64,000 nucleotides of DNA from Fibrobacter sp. UBA7003. GTDB lineage: Bacteria > Fibrobacterota > Fibrobacteria > Fibrobacterales > Fibrobacteraceae. Numbering within the stretch: the stretch's first letter is position 1; each line of letters opens with the position of its first letter. Of this stretch, positions 25,270 through 33,962 are shown in pieces. The DNA lies in assembly GCA_002449765.1 (NCBI GenBank), contig DJXN01000013.1, positions 1 to 64,000 of the forward strand. The letters run 5' to 3'. A program made the translations under genes and the position numbers. The notes below the pieces were generated by a model. It made no database searches and had not been told where the DNA came from. It saw only the letters and a program-made list of their open reading frames with translations.

Positions 25270-27942
25270 ATGAACGTGAAGAATTCTGCATTGGCTCTGG
25301 CGCTTTTGGGTAGCGCCGCCATGGCCGCAACGGCGACAGTCTGGACGGAAGATGGTCCGGGTACAATGGCCCCGGCCTCCTGGTATACCTATACGAGCGG
25401 GACGGGTGCCTCGGTCGATACGACGACAACGGCGGACAATGTCAAGGTGGCTACATTCAGTGTGACACCGGGCAAGACAGAGAACAGCGCTGGCCTTGGC
25501 CTCACCTGGAAACAGGATCCCGACAATGGCTACAAGGATGTTCCCGTTTCGCTTGCGAACTACAAGGGCGTCTGCTTCACCTATAGGGCGACCGCTCCCT
25601 TCCGTATGGACTTCAAACAGTCCACCATCGCGGACTACAACTATTATGGTGCGGAACTCGCCGCGGGTGCCAAGAGGACCTTCGTCGCGTTCAGCAGCCT
25701 GAAGCAGGGGTGGACTTCCAAGACGACTGTCGCCTGGAACGCGAACTCGCAGACGGGTGTCCAGTTTGCCTACAAGAACACCCACGCGACTACGACCGTC
25801 AGCACCAACACGGTCGAAATAGTGAGCTTTATCCTGGCCGACGAGTGCGTGAACCACGCCCCGAACCTAGTCGACGGCGTTTCCGCTGCCGTTACCAAGG
25901 ACCTCTACGAAGGTGATACGCTCCAGGTCGCTTTCAAGGAAATCTTCGAGGATGCCGACGGCGACGACCTGAACATCACGATGGCCCTCTCCGGCTATGC
26001 GCAAGATCTCGTGGGCTCGAAGAGCTACTCCATGAGCGATATCGCAAAGATCAAGAGCAAGGCGAACCCGATCGACAGCACGGAAGCCACGGCGACCTTC
26101 ACCGCCAAGGATCCGGCAGGCAAATCCGTCACCTACACCGTCAAGCTTAACCTCATCGACCGCAAGAACGCGCCGGTGGCCGTAGACGACAACTACGAAA
26201 TGAACGAGGACGAGACTCTCACGGTCAAGGACAGGGATGTCATGGCCAACGACTACGATGCCGATGACAACGGCTTCACGGCGACTGTCAAGGACGAACC
26301 GTCCCATGGAACGCTCGGATCGTTCAACGGTCTGACGGGCAAGTTCTCCTATACCCCCAACGCCGACTTCTACGGAACGGACTCCTTCACCTACACGATT
26401 ACCGACGATGGCGGCCTGGAAAGCGAACCGGCGACCGTCACCATCACTGTCAAGAACGTGAACGACCCGGCGACCCTCTCCATCACCGATTCGCTGTTCT
26501 ACATAGACGATTACACTGGCGACGCGAACAAGTTTTCCGACGGCATCGCCCTAAAGGAAGACTTTGCCGAATTCGACCTGTTCATCCCCACCGCCGACAT
26601 CGTGTTCACCGACCCTGACGTGGTTGGCGCTGAATTCAACGTCCTCGCGAGAAGCACGAAGGGCAGCGTCGAGACCCTCCTGAAGAAGCGCGGCGGCTAC
26701 TACATCGTCTCCGTATCCCCGGTTGCCGATGCGTACGGCGAGGACGCCATCCAGCTGTTCATCATCGATGACAAGGATACCGTGGGATTCTCCATCCCGC
26801 TCACGATTGAAGCCGTGGCCGACAAGCCCAAGGCGGTGGACGATACCTACTCCGTCCTCCAGGATACCGTGACTGTCGTTTCGGCCGCGAAGGGCGTGCT
26901 CAAGAACGACCTGAACCCCGATGATGCCGCATCCGCGCTGAAGGCCTTCCTTTCGACGGATGCTTCGCATGGCAAGGTCACTCTCGATACGACGGGTGCC
27001 TTCCGCTATGAAGTGGGCGCCTACGAGGGAGAGGATTCCTTCACCTACTTCATCGTCAATGCCGAAGGCGATACGTCGGATGTGGCTACGGTGACGCTGG
27101 ATGTCGCCTACAGGAACCGCGCCCCGCAGGTTGTCGCTGGAATTGCGGATTCCCTCAAGGCTCGCTTTGCCGACCTCAAGGAAGATTTTACTAGCCAGTT
27201 CTCGTACACCCTCATGGAAATGAAGGGCTGGTTTGCCGATCCCGACGGTGATGCCTTCGATGTGACAGTCGCGAATCCCGACAGCATCCTGCATGTGGAG
27301 GTGAATACCTCGAAGATGACCGTCAAGTCCGTGAAGGACGCCTGTGGCGATGCTACACTCGTCGTGACCGCTACGGACAAGAACAAGAATTCGACGGCCC
27401 TCCAGATTCCGGTTCCGGTTGCCTGCGTCAACGACAGGCCGACGCGCTACGGCCTGAAGGATACGGTCTATGTCCCGATTTCCGGCTGGCAGAAGGTGTT
27501 CTATGTGTTCGATCTCTTCGAAGACGTGGACGATTCGGTGCTGGTCATGAAAACGACGAAAGTCCATCCGTTCCTGTTCGCAGAAATTGTCGGCGACTCC
27601 CTGTATGTCAGGCTGATCGAAGAACGCCTGGCGCTTCAGTATAACGTTGCTTACGAAGTCAGGGTGACGGCAACGGATGAAGCGGGCGAAACTTCCCCTG
27701 CGAAGGAGCTGGTGTTCGTCTCCAATCCGACTCCGATACCTGTTGTCGCGAATGCGCCCAAGGCCGGTTGGCAAGGTGCCGTCGCTGCCGACCATGGCAT
27801 GGCAGTCATGTTCGACATGCAGGGCCGCGTGATGTGGCAGCATAGGCTCCCGGTAAGCGAAGACGCCGTGCGTAACGCCGCCGCTCAGGTGCAGGGCCGC
27901 AAGATCCTGATGGTCAACAGGCAGACCTGGACGATTAAGTAA
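25270..27942 (+). CDS. Secreted cadherin-like repeat protein with carbohydrate-binding-like N-domain
   Basis: 890 residues with a signal peptide (cleaved near AAMAATA). Residues about 25-200 form a beta-rich domain with many Thr and Tyr that resembles a carbohydrate-binding module (KDVPVSLANYKGVCFTYRA, TSKTTVAWNANSQTGVQFA). Several Ig/cadherin-like modules follow, recognised by RKNAPVAVDDNYEMNEDETL, DYDADDNGFTATV, YTPNADFYGTDSFTYTITD and EDSFTYFIVNAEG; such domains bind Ca2+ between repeats in relatives. The C terminus (MFDMQGRVMWQHRLP) resembles the tails of the GH30 and CE6 proteins. A role in adhesion to plant fibre is inferred. The ATG at 25270 has GGAGG five bases upstream of it. Confidence 0.8.
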   Translation: MNVKNSALALALLGSAAMAATATVWTEDGPGTMAPASWYTYTSGTGASVDTTTTADNVKVATFSVTPGKTENSAGLGLTWKQDPDNGYKDVPVSLANYKGVCFTYRATAPFRMDFKQSTIADYNYYGAELAAGAKRTFVAFSSLKQGWTSKTTVAWNANSQTGVQFAYKNTHATTTVSTNTVEIVSFILADECVNHAPNLVDGVSAAVTKDLYEGDTLQVAFKEIFEDADGDDLNITMALSGYAQDLVGSKSYSMSDIAKIKSKANPIDSTEATATFTAKDPAGKSVTYTVKLNLIDRKNAPVAVDDNYEMNEDETLTVKDRDVMANDYDADDNGFTATVKDEPSHGTLGSFNGLTGKFSYTPNADFYGTDSFTYTITDDGGLESEPATVTITVKNVNDPATLSITDSLFYIDDYTGDANKFSDGIALKEDFAEFDLFIPTADIVFTDPDVVGAEFNVLARSTKGSVETLLKKRGGYYIVSVSPVADAYGEDAIQLFIIDDKDTVGFSIPLTIEAVADKPKAVDDTYSVLQDTVTVVSAAKGVLKNDLNPDDAASALKAFLSTDASHGKVTLDTTGAFRYEVGAYEGEDSFTYFIVNAEGDTSDVATVTLDVAYRNRAPQVVAGIADSLKARFADLKEDFTSQFSYTLMEMKGWFADPDGDAFDVTVANPDSILHVEVNTSKMTVKSVKDACGDATLVVTATDKNKNSTALQIPVPVACVNDRPTRYGLKDTVYVPISGWQKVFYVFDLFEDVDDSVLVMKTTKVHPFLFAEIVGDSLYVRLIEERLALQYNVAYEVRVTATDEAGETSPAKELVFVSNPTPIPVVANAPKAGWQGAVAADHGMAVMFDMQGRVMWQHRLPVSEDAVRNAAAQVQGRKILMVNRQTWTIK

Positions 27943-27956
27943 TACGCTCCCGTGTC

Positions 27957-27976
27957 ATTCCCGCGAAGGCGGGAAT
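27957..27976. repeat. Palindrome of ATTCCC-N8-GGGAAT type
   Basis: A perfect 8-bp inverted repeat (ATTCCCGC-GAAG-GCGGGAAT) just after the cadherin-like gene, followed by only TTTCT. It has the form of a dispersed REP-like palindrome rather than a strong terminator and might end transcription weakly. Confidence 0.6.
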
Positions 27977-27992
27977 TTCTTATAAAATTGAA

Positions 27993-28013
27993 GGCCCCGC
28001 AGATTGCGGGGCC
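27993..28013. terminator. GGCCCCGC hairpin before the lipoprotein pair
   Basis: GGCCCCGC-AGATT-GCGGGGCC, an 8-bp stem. The T-run after it is short (TATT), so termination strength is moderate. A near-identical hairpin, with one loop change, follows the lipoprotein pair at 29868-29888. Confidence 0.55.
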
Positions 28014-28072
28014 TATTGCACAAATAGATTAATTTATTTAGATTATAATTAGGGAAAGAAAGGAGGTTCAGA

Positions 28073-28954
28073 ATGAAAAGACTCATGTTCTTGACGGGAG
28101 CGTTGTCGCTTGCCCTGCTCGCCTGCTCGGGAGACGATGTTTCCGGGACATCCGACAGCCTGGAATCTTCGGCTACAGAAAACGAGTCGTCGTCAAGCCT
28201 TCTTGTTGAAGAATCAAGTTCCTCGCTTGAGGCGTCATCCTCATCTATGCAGGAAACGTCGTCAAGCGCCGATTTCGCACTCTGCAAAGTTAGGGGTGAT
28301 TGGGGTTCGCGTGGCGGATGTGCAGAAACTCCGCCTAGTGGTCACGGAGACCTATGGTCTACAGGCAATCTTAAGGTAAAAACAGCTTCTCTTATTGACC
28401 CTGCCTCTTTGGGTGATAGGGCAGGAGAGTTCTTTTTTGAAACGGATTCTGCAGAAGGCGGCGGTTCGGAAATAATTTGGACGGAACGGATTTTCGTTAT
28501 ACCTGAATTTAAAGGACTTCTTGAAGCCAATATTCATCTGGTTACAGGAAACCTTCCGTACAATCCTTTCTGCAATATAGGTTTCAATGTGGCGGGATTT
28601 GATTCCAGCGGCAATGCGATATCCGCAGATGTTTCTGACTGGAACGGAATATGCGTCCTTTACGAAGGTTCTATCAGTCCGACCATACAGTTAGATTTAG
28701 GCGATTCCCTCAACCAAAAGATTGGCCACTCCTTGCCGTCTGTAAAAATGGTCTCGCAAAAGGAACCCCAATGCTACGAATGGAGCCAATTTAAACAACC
28801 CAATCTTGAAGAAGGATACGAGGCTATTTCGGGAGAGGAAGCGGCAAAGAAGGTAGTTAGAATCGTATTCCATTTTCAAGAACAACCGAATGAAGAATTT
28901 TATGGTCATGAGGATATCGAGTTTATTGCCATCGGCACCAACCGGGATGAATAA
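28073..28954 (+). CDS. Tandem lipoprotein with Ser-rich linker, copy 1
   Basis: 293 residues. Lipoprotein signal ending ALLACSGDD (lipobox LLAC). A Ser/Glu repeat linker follows (ESSSSLLVEESSSSLEASSSS), then a beta-rich C-terminal domain with CKVRGDWGSRGGCAETPPSG, GHGDLWSTGNLKVKT, NLPYNPFCNIGFNVAGFDSS and FHFQEQPNEEF. The family is unrecognised. The region around PFCNIGFNVAGFDSSGNAISAD resembles the ligand face of a carbohydrate-binding module, which is speculative. A perfect AAAGGAGG ribosome site precedes the ATG. The next gene is a duplicate 16 bp downstream. Lower GC than the window average. Confidence 0.8.
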   Translation: MKRLMFLTGALSLALLACSGDDVSGTSDSLESSATENESSSSLLVEESSSSLEASSSSMQETSSSADFALCKVRGDWGSRGGCAETPPSGHGDLWSTGNLKVKTASLIDPASLGDRAGEFFFETDSAEGGGSEIIWTERIFVIPEFKGLLEANIHLVTGNLPYNPFCNIGFNVAGFDSSGNAISADVSDWNGICVLYEGSISPTIQLDLGDSLNQKIGHSLPSVKMVSQKEPQCYEWSQFKQPNLEEGYEAISGEEAAKKVVRIVFHFQEQPNEEFYGHEDIEFIAIGTNRDE

Positions 28955-28970
28955 AGAAAAAAGGCTTGAA

Positions 28971-29852
28971 ATGAAAAGACTCATGTTCTTGACGGGAGCG
29001 TTGTCGCTCGCCCTGCTCGCCTGCTCGGGAGACGATGTTTCCGGGACATCCGACAACCCGGAATCTTCGGCTGCAGAAAACGAATCGTCGTCAAGCCTTC
29101 TTGTTGAAGAATCAAGTTCCTCGCTTGAGGCATCATCCACATCTATGCAGGAATCGTCGTCAAGTGCTTTCCATGCCCTGTGCAAGGTGAGCGGTGATTG
29201 GGGATCGCGTGGCGGATGTGCGGAAACTCCGCCTAGTGGTCACGGAGACCTATGGTCTACAGGCAATCTTAAGGTAAAAACAGCTTCTCTTATTGACCCT
29301 GCCTCTTTGGGTGATAGGGCAGGAGAGTTCTTTTTTGAAACGGATTCTGCAGAAGGAGGAGCATCTCGAATTATTTGGGGCGACAACCATATTATTTGGC
29401 CAGAATTCAGAGGATTACTTTTTGCCAATCTCCAGTTAGTGAAACAGAACCTTCCATACAATCCTTTCTGCAATATAGGTTTCAATGTGGCGGGATTCGA
29501 TTCCAGCGGGCATGCGATATCCGCAGATGTTTCTGACTGGAACGGAATATGCGTTCTTTACGAAGGTTCTATCAGTCCGACCATACAGTTAGATTTAGGC
29601 GATTCCCTCAACCAAAAGATGGGCCACTCCTTGCCGTCTGTAAAAACGGTCTCTCAAAAGGAACCCCAATGCTACGAATGGAGCCAATTTAAACAACCCA
29701 ATCTTGAAGAAGGATACGAGGCTATTTCGGGAGAGGAAGCGGCAAAGAAGGTAGTCAGAATCGTATTCCATTTTCAAGAAAAACCGAATGAAGAACTAAA
29801 CGGGTACGATTTAGTCGAGTTTATTGCCATCGGCACCAATCGGGATGAATAA
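28971..29852 (+). CDS. Tandem lipoprotein with Ser-rich linker, copy 2
   Basis: 293 residues, same length as copy 1 and identical over most of its sequence. Differences cluster in two patches: around the start of the mature domain (FHALCKVSGDWG versus DFALCKVRGDWG) and in the segment SRIIWGDNHIIWPEFRGLLFANLQLVKQN, which replaces SEIIWTERIFVIPEFKGLLEANIHLVTGN. A patchy pattern of this kind suggests either diversifying selection on an exposed loop or gene conversion. It is separated from copy 1 by 16 bp with a weak AAGG ribosome site and relies on the promoter in front of copy 1. A bidirectional terminator lies 15 bp downstream. Confidence 0.82.
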   Translation: MKRLMFLTGALSLALLACSGDDVSGTSDNPESSAAENESSSSLLVEESSSSLEASSTSMQESSSSAFHALCKVSGDWGSRGGCAETPPSGHGDLWSTGNLKVKTASLIDPASLGDRAGEFFFETDSAEGGASRIIWGDNHIIWPEFRGLLFANLQLVKQNLPYNPFCNIGFNVAGFDSSGHAISADVSDWNGICVLYEGSISPTIQLDLGDSLNQKMGHSLPSVKTVSQKEPQCYEWSQFKQPNLEEGYEAISGEEAAKKVVRIVFHFQEKPNEELNGYDLVEFIAIGTNRDE

Positions 29853-29867
29853 ATAGAAGCGAAAAGA

Positions 29868-29891
29868 GGCCCCGCGGATTGCGGGGCCTTT
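29868..29891. terminator. Bidirectional terminator between lipoprotein pair and ackA
   Basis: GGCCCCGC-GGATT-GCGGGGCC followed by TTT on the plus strand, and preceded by AAAAGA so that the minus strand reads TCTTTT. It serves the plus-strand lipoproteins and the convergent ackA. The stem is identical to that at 27993-28013. Confidence 0.75.
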
Positions 29892-29922
29892 ACTGTATTC
29901 AAGAACCAGATGGGGCTTCGCG

Positions 29923-31095
29923 TCACTTTACCAGAGCTTCTGTATCCAGAGCAATCAGCAGTTCTTCGTTGGTGGCGACAACCATGGCGGTCGGGGTGCC
30001 GTCCTTGCTGATGATGTGGCCGGATTCCTTGCCGTTCTTTTCGTTGCGGGCTTCGTCGATCTGGTAGCCGAGAATCTTGAGGTTGTCCATCGCCATCTTG
30101 CGGACGAGCTTGCTGTTCTCGCCGATACCGCCGGTGAACACCAGCGCGTCGATGCGCGGGAGTGCCATGGCGATGCCACCGATTTCGCGGGTGAGCCTGT
30201 AGGCGAACGTTTCGAGGGCAATCTGTGCGCCCACATGGCCTTCGCTTGCGGCCTGCGTCAGGGTGCGCATGTCGTTAGAAAGTCCGGAGAGGCCGAGCAG
30301 GCCCGATTCCTTGTTCACGAGCTTGTCGAGGCGGTCGATGTCGTAGCCGTATTTTTTGCTGATGAAGAAGAGGATGGCCGGGTCGAGGCTGCCGGAGCGG
30401 GTGCCCATGATGAGGCCCTCGAGCGGAGTGAAGCCCATGGTGGTATCAACGCACTGGCCGTTCAGGATGGCAGAGCAGCTGGAACCGTTACCGAGGTGGG
30501 CCGTGATGAGGCAGACTTCTTCGGGCTTCTTGCCCAAAATCTTGGCGGCCTCGCCGGTCACGAAGCGGTGGCTCGTACCGTGTGCGCCGTAACGGCGGAT
30601 CTTGTCTTCTTCGTAGAACTTGTAGGGGATGCCGTAGAGGTAGGCCTTGCGCGGCATGGTCTGGTGGAAGGCGGTGTCGAACACGGCGACCTGCGGGAGG
30701 CCCGGGAAGAACTTGGTGGCGCATTCCATGCCGGTGGCGTGCGCGGGTTCGTGCAGCGGGGCGAACAGCGTGATGCTGCGGATGTAGTCAATGACTTCCT
30801 GCGTGACGCGCTCGCTCTTGACGTACTTGCCGCCGTGCACCACGCGGTGGCCGATGGCTTCAATCGTGTCGGTGAGCTTCTGTTCGGCGAGGAACTTCTG
30901 TACCTCGGCGACGGCTTCGGCGTGGGTCGGGCAGTCGAAATTGAAGTCGATGTTGCCTTCGGGGCCCTTGGCCTTGACGTGGCCGTTCACGCCGATATTT
31001 TCGACGAGGCCGCTGGCGATGGACTGTTTGGTCTGGGTGTCGATAACGGCGAACTTGACCGAGGAGCTGCCGCAATTAAGAACGAGTACGCGCAT
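29923..31095 (-). CDS. ackA: Acetate kinase
   Basis: 390 residues. MRVLVLNCGSSSVKFAVID matches the first ASKHA phosphate loop, and VVHGGKY, VFDTAFHQTMP, YGAHGTSH and MGFTPLEGLIMGTRSG are the family signatures (the catalytic Arg in VVHGG and the ATP-binding AHGTSHRFV). It makes ATP from acetyl phosphate and is expected in a succinate- and acetate-producing fermenter. Monocistronic: the phosphotransacetylase gene pta is not adjacent. Divergent from the PAP2 gene by about 60 bp, which should hold both promoters. Confidence 0.97.
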   Translation of the reverse strand: MRVLVLNCGSSSVKFAVIDTQTKQSIASGLVENIGVNGHVKAKGPEGNIDFNFDCPTHAEAVAEVQKFLAEQKLTDTIEAIGHRVVHGGKYVKSERVTQEVIDYIRSITLFAPLHEPAHATGMECATKFFPGLPQVAVFDTAFHQTMPRKAYLYGIPYKFYEEDKIRRYGAHGTSHRFVTGEAAKILGKKPEEVCLITAHLGNGSSCSAILNGQCVDTTMGFTPLEGLIMGTRSGSLDPAILFFISKKYGYDIDRLDKLVNKESGLLGLSGLSNDMRTLTQAASEGHVGAQIALETFAYRLTREIGGIAMALPRIDALVFTGGIGENSKLVRKMAMDNLKILGYQIDEARNEKNGKESGHIISKDGTPTAMVVATNEELLIALDTEALVK

Positions 31096-31157
31096 AATGC
31101 TTCCTTTATAATTTAACTCGCAAAAAAATAGGAATTTTATTAACTACATTTGTGGCG

Positions 31158-31706
31158 ATGTTCAAGAGAATAGCAGAATTTGACAATCGCGTGTCGGAGT
31201 ACTGGACGAACCACCATTTTTCCGGACGTGCGAACAGAATCCTCAGGTTCTACGTGCGCCTGGGGGACGGCTATATCTGGGCCCTGTTCATTGCGTTCCT
31301 TTTCTGGAGGGTCGGGCTCGACAATTTTCTGCCGATTCTTTGGCATGCGCTGACGGCTCTTGCGATAAGCCTGCTTGGCTACTGGGTGATAAAGCTTTGG
31401 ATAAAGCGTCCGCGCCCGTTTGACGCCAATCCGGCAATCAAGGCGGAGGTCCCGCCGCTCGACAAGTACAGCTTCCCGTCGGGGCACACGATGAACAACC
31501 TCGCGGTCGCATCGGCGGTGTTCTATAGCGTCCCGCAATATGGCTGGGTGATGGTCCTCTTGCCCCTCACGTGGGGACTCTTGCGCGTGTATTTTGGCGT
31601 CCACTGGCTTTCGGATGTGGTGGGTGGATTCCTGCTCGGCATTTTGAGCTATGTCATCGGACACGCGATATGGATCCTGGTGACTGCGACTTTCGGAATC
31701 GGCTGA
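31158..31706 (+). CDS. PAP2-family membrane phosphatase
   Basis: 182 residues with about five hydrophobic segments. The three catalytic motifs are present: KLWIKRPRP (K-x6-RP), FPSGHTM (PSGH) and LLRVYFGVHWLSDVVGG (R-x5-H-x3-D). PAP2 phosphatases remove phosphate from lipid phosphates such as undecaprenyl pyrophosphate or phosphatidate, so this could recycle the lipid carrier used by peptidoglycan and polysaccharide synthesis. The ATG at 31158 is used; a GTG six bases earlier is in frame. Its TGA overlaps the ATG of the next gene, so the two are coupled. It lies just before the polysaccharide locus. Confidence 0.9.
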   Translation: MFKRIAEFDNRVSEYWTNHHFSGRANRILRFYVRLGDGYIWALFIAFLFWRVGLDNFLPILWHALTALAISLLGYWVIKLWIKRPRPFDANPAIKAEVPPLDKYSFPSGHTMNNLAVASAVFYSVPQYGWVMVLLPLTWGLLRVYFGVHWLSDVVGGFLLGILSYVIGHAIWILVTATFGIG

Positions 31707-32401
31707 TGGATTTTGTTCTGGCTCCGGAATTCTTTTCTGCCATTGCATCCGATGAACGCGTTTTCCTTTTGATTCGCCACGGGGAGCGTCGGCATATTAC
31801 GCCTGACGACCCGGATTTCGGGGCGCACGTGGGGCTCACGGAAAGGGGCCGCGAACAGGCTTTGACACTTGGCAGATGCATCCCTGCGGAAGGCGGGATG
31901 TCGCTTTTCTCGAGTCCGGTCGGACGTTGCATGGAAACTGCCGGATTTATAGAAAGGGGCCGGACGGCTGCACTCGGCATACAGGTCCCGAAAGAACCGG
32001 TTGTAGAACCGCTCGACTGCCTGGCGGAATACTTTGTCCAAAATTACGACGAGTACCTGAATGTGCTGCGTGCCGGTTTCTACGAGGGCATCTGCGAGTG
32101 GCTTGCTAGCGAGACTGCGGGTAGGCCACGCGGCGACAAAGAAGCGTTCGCGCCGCTGTCTGCCCGTTCCGAAGAGATGCTTTCGATGATGCTCGAAAAG
32201 GGGAATGCCCGTTTCAACATCTTCGCGACGCACGACGCTTGGGTGGTTCCGTGTCTCACGCATTTCTGCAAGATGCGCTTCACGCCGCAGCGCTGGATGA
32301 ACTACCTCACCGGGATGGCTGTCGTGACGGATTCGCTTAAGGCTGTCCGCCGCATCGTCCCTGTGACGGCGCTTGAAAACGGCTGGCTGGAATTTACGTA
32401 A
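31706..32401 (+). CDS. Histidine phosphatase family protein
   Basis: 231 residues. The phosphohistidine motif is LIRHGERRH near the N terminus, followed by GLTERGREQALTLG and SSPVGRCMETAGF. The second catalytic His is in FATHDAWVVP. The family includes phosphoglycerate mutase-like and SixA-like phosphatases; the substrate is unknown. It starts at an ATG that overlaps the stop of the PAP2 gene (TGATG), so it is translationally coupled to it. A 170-bp leader follows before the polysaccharide locus begins; it contains only a poorly spaced TTGCAC/TATAAA pair. Confidence 0.87.
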   Translation: MDFVLAPEFFSAIASDERVFLLIRHGERRHITPDDPDFGAHVGLTERGREQALTLGRCIPAEGGMSLFSSPVGRCMETAGFIERGRTAALGIQVPKEPVVEPLDCLAEYFVQNYDEYLNVLRAGFYEGICEWLASETAGRPRGDKEAFAPLSARSEEMLSMMLEKGNARFNIFATHDAWVVPCLTHFCKMRFTPQRWMNYLTGMAVVTDSLKAVRRIVPVTALENGWLEFT

Positions 32402-32570
32402 GGCGGGCCGTTACGAAGCGCTGAATTGAAGTTTTTGCACATTCTTTCACAATTTTATAAAGAAAAGTATGCTCTCTTGTGCAGTTCTTGCGCGCTCTAG
32501 TGTCGGCTTTGTGTGAGCGATTTAACATGCGGATTTGCGGGGGGCGGCTTTATTTCTATTTTTACACATC

Positions 32571-33941
32571 ATGAACTACAATACCAAGATTCTTTGCATT
32601 GGCGCGGGCTATGTCGGCGGCCCCACTATGACTGTTATTGCCGACAAGTGCCCCGATGTTAAAGTGACCGTAGTCGATATCAACCAGGCCCGTATCGACG
32701 CCTGGAACAGCGACAACCTTCCGATTTTTGAACCCGGCCTCGACGACGTGGTGAAGCGTGCCCGCGGCCGTAACCTCTTCTTCAGCACGGACATCCCGGC
32801 TGCGATTAAGGAAGCGGACATCATTTTCGTTTCCGTGAACACCCCGACCAAGACGTTTGGCCATGGCGCCGGCAAGGCTTCCGACCTGCAGTACTGGGAA
32901 AAGACCGCACGCAACATCCTGGAAATTGCCGACGAAGGCAAGATTATCGTGGAAAAGTCGACACTTCCCGTGCGTACCGCCGCCGCGATGGAACGCATCC
33001 TGAATTCTAACGACAAGGGCCTGCATTTCGAAGTGCTCTCTAACCCCGAGTTCCTCGCTGAAGGCACCGCCATCAACGACCTGTTTGAGCCCGATCGGGT
33101 GCTCATTGGCTCCCACCAGACGGAATCGGGCCTCGCCGCCTGCCAGAAGCTGGTGGATGTGTATGCCCACTGGGTGCCGCGTGACCGCATCCTCACGACG
33201 AACCTCTGGAGTTCCGAGCTCACGAAGCTCACCGCGAACGCCTTCCTGGCGCAGCGCATCAGCTCCATCAACTCCATCAGCGCCCTCTGCGAAAAGACCG
33301 GCGCCGACGTGGACGAGGTCGCCTACGTGATGGGCAAGGACCGCCGTATCGGCCCGAAGTTCCTCAAGGCCTCCATCGGTTTCGGTGGCTCCTGCTTCAA
33401 GAAGGATATTTTGAACCTCGTGTACCTGTGTGGCTACTACGGCCTCCCCGAAGTGGCCGCCTACTGGGAAAGCGTCGTGAAAATCAACGAGTGGCAAACC
33501 CACCGCGTGGTGGACCGCATGCTCGAGACCATGTTCAACACGATTGCAGGGAAGAAGATTGCTGTGTTCGGTTTCGCCTTCAAGGCGAACACCGGCGATA
33601 CCCGCGAAAGCCCCGCGAACCTCGTGGTGCGCGATTTGCTCGCCGAACATGCACAGCCGGTCGTGACCGACCCGAAGGCTATTCCCGATGCCAAGCGCGA
33701 CCTGAAGGACGTGATTGAACAGGTTGAGTTCGAAGAAGACCCGTACAAGGCTGCCGAGGGCGCACATGCCGTGGTGGTCTGTACCGAATGGAAGTGCTTT
33801 GCCGAACTTGACTGGAACCGCATCTACAAGGGCATGGCGAAGCCCGCTTTCGTGTTTGACGGCCGCAATATCCTGGATGCCGACGCCCTCCGCAAGATCG
33901 GCTTTGAAGTGTCCAGCATCGGCAAGGGCAAGGCGGAATAG
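32571..33941 (+). CDS. UDP-glucose 6-dehydrogenase, eukaryotic-type
   Basis: 456 residues. The NAD site is [18 protein letters not shown], and catalytic residues sit in FGGSCFKKD (Cys275, matching Cys276 of human UGDH) and [11 protein letters not shown]. The overall length and the [13 protein letters not shown] and [10 protein letters not shown] segments follow the animal and plant type of UGDH rather than the shorter bacterial Ugd type. It oxidises UDP-glucose to UDP-glucuronate, an acidic precursor for capsule or exopolysaccharide. It is the first gene of the locus and is followed 21 bp later by the AlgD-like dehydrogenase. The ATG at 32571 is preceded by no obvious ribosome site. Confidence 0.93.
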   Translation: MNYNTKILCIGAGYVGGPTMTVIADKCPDVKVTVVDINQARIDAWNSDNLPIFEPGLDDVVKRARGRNLFFSTDIPAAIKEADIIFVSVNTPTKTFGHGAGKASDLQYWEKTARNILEIADEGKIIVEKSTLPVRTAAAMERILNSNDKGLHFEVLSNPEFLAEGTAINDLFEPDRVLIGSHQTESGLAACQKLVDVYAHWVPRDRILTTNLWSSELTKLTANAFLAQRISSINSISALCEKTGADVDEVAYVMGKDRRIGPKFLKASIGFGGSCFKKDILNLVYLCGYYGLPEVAAYWESVVKINEWQTHRVVDRMLETMFNTIAGKKIAVFGFAFKANTGDTRESPANLVVRDLLAEHAQPVVTDPKAIPDAKRDLKDVIEQVEFEEDPYKAAEGAHAVVVCTEWKCFAELDWNRIYKGMAKPAFVFDGRNILDADALRKIGFEVSSIGKGKAE

Positions 33942-33962
33942 TTTTTAACCGGGACGACTGGT

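Noticed and set aside
27957..28013. CRISPR-like repeat pair
   Set aside because: The two hairpins differ in sequence and are not spaced as a direct-repeat array. They are single palindromes.
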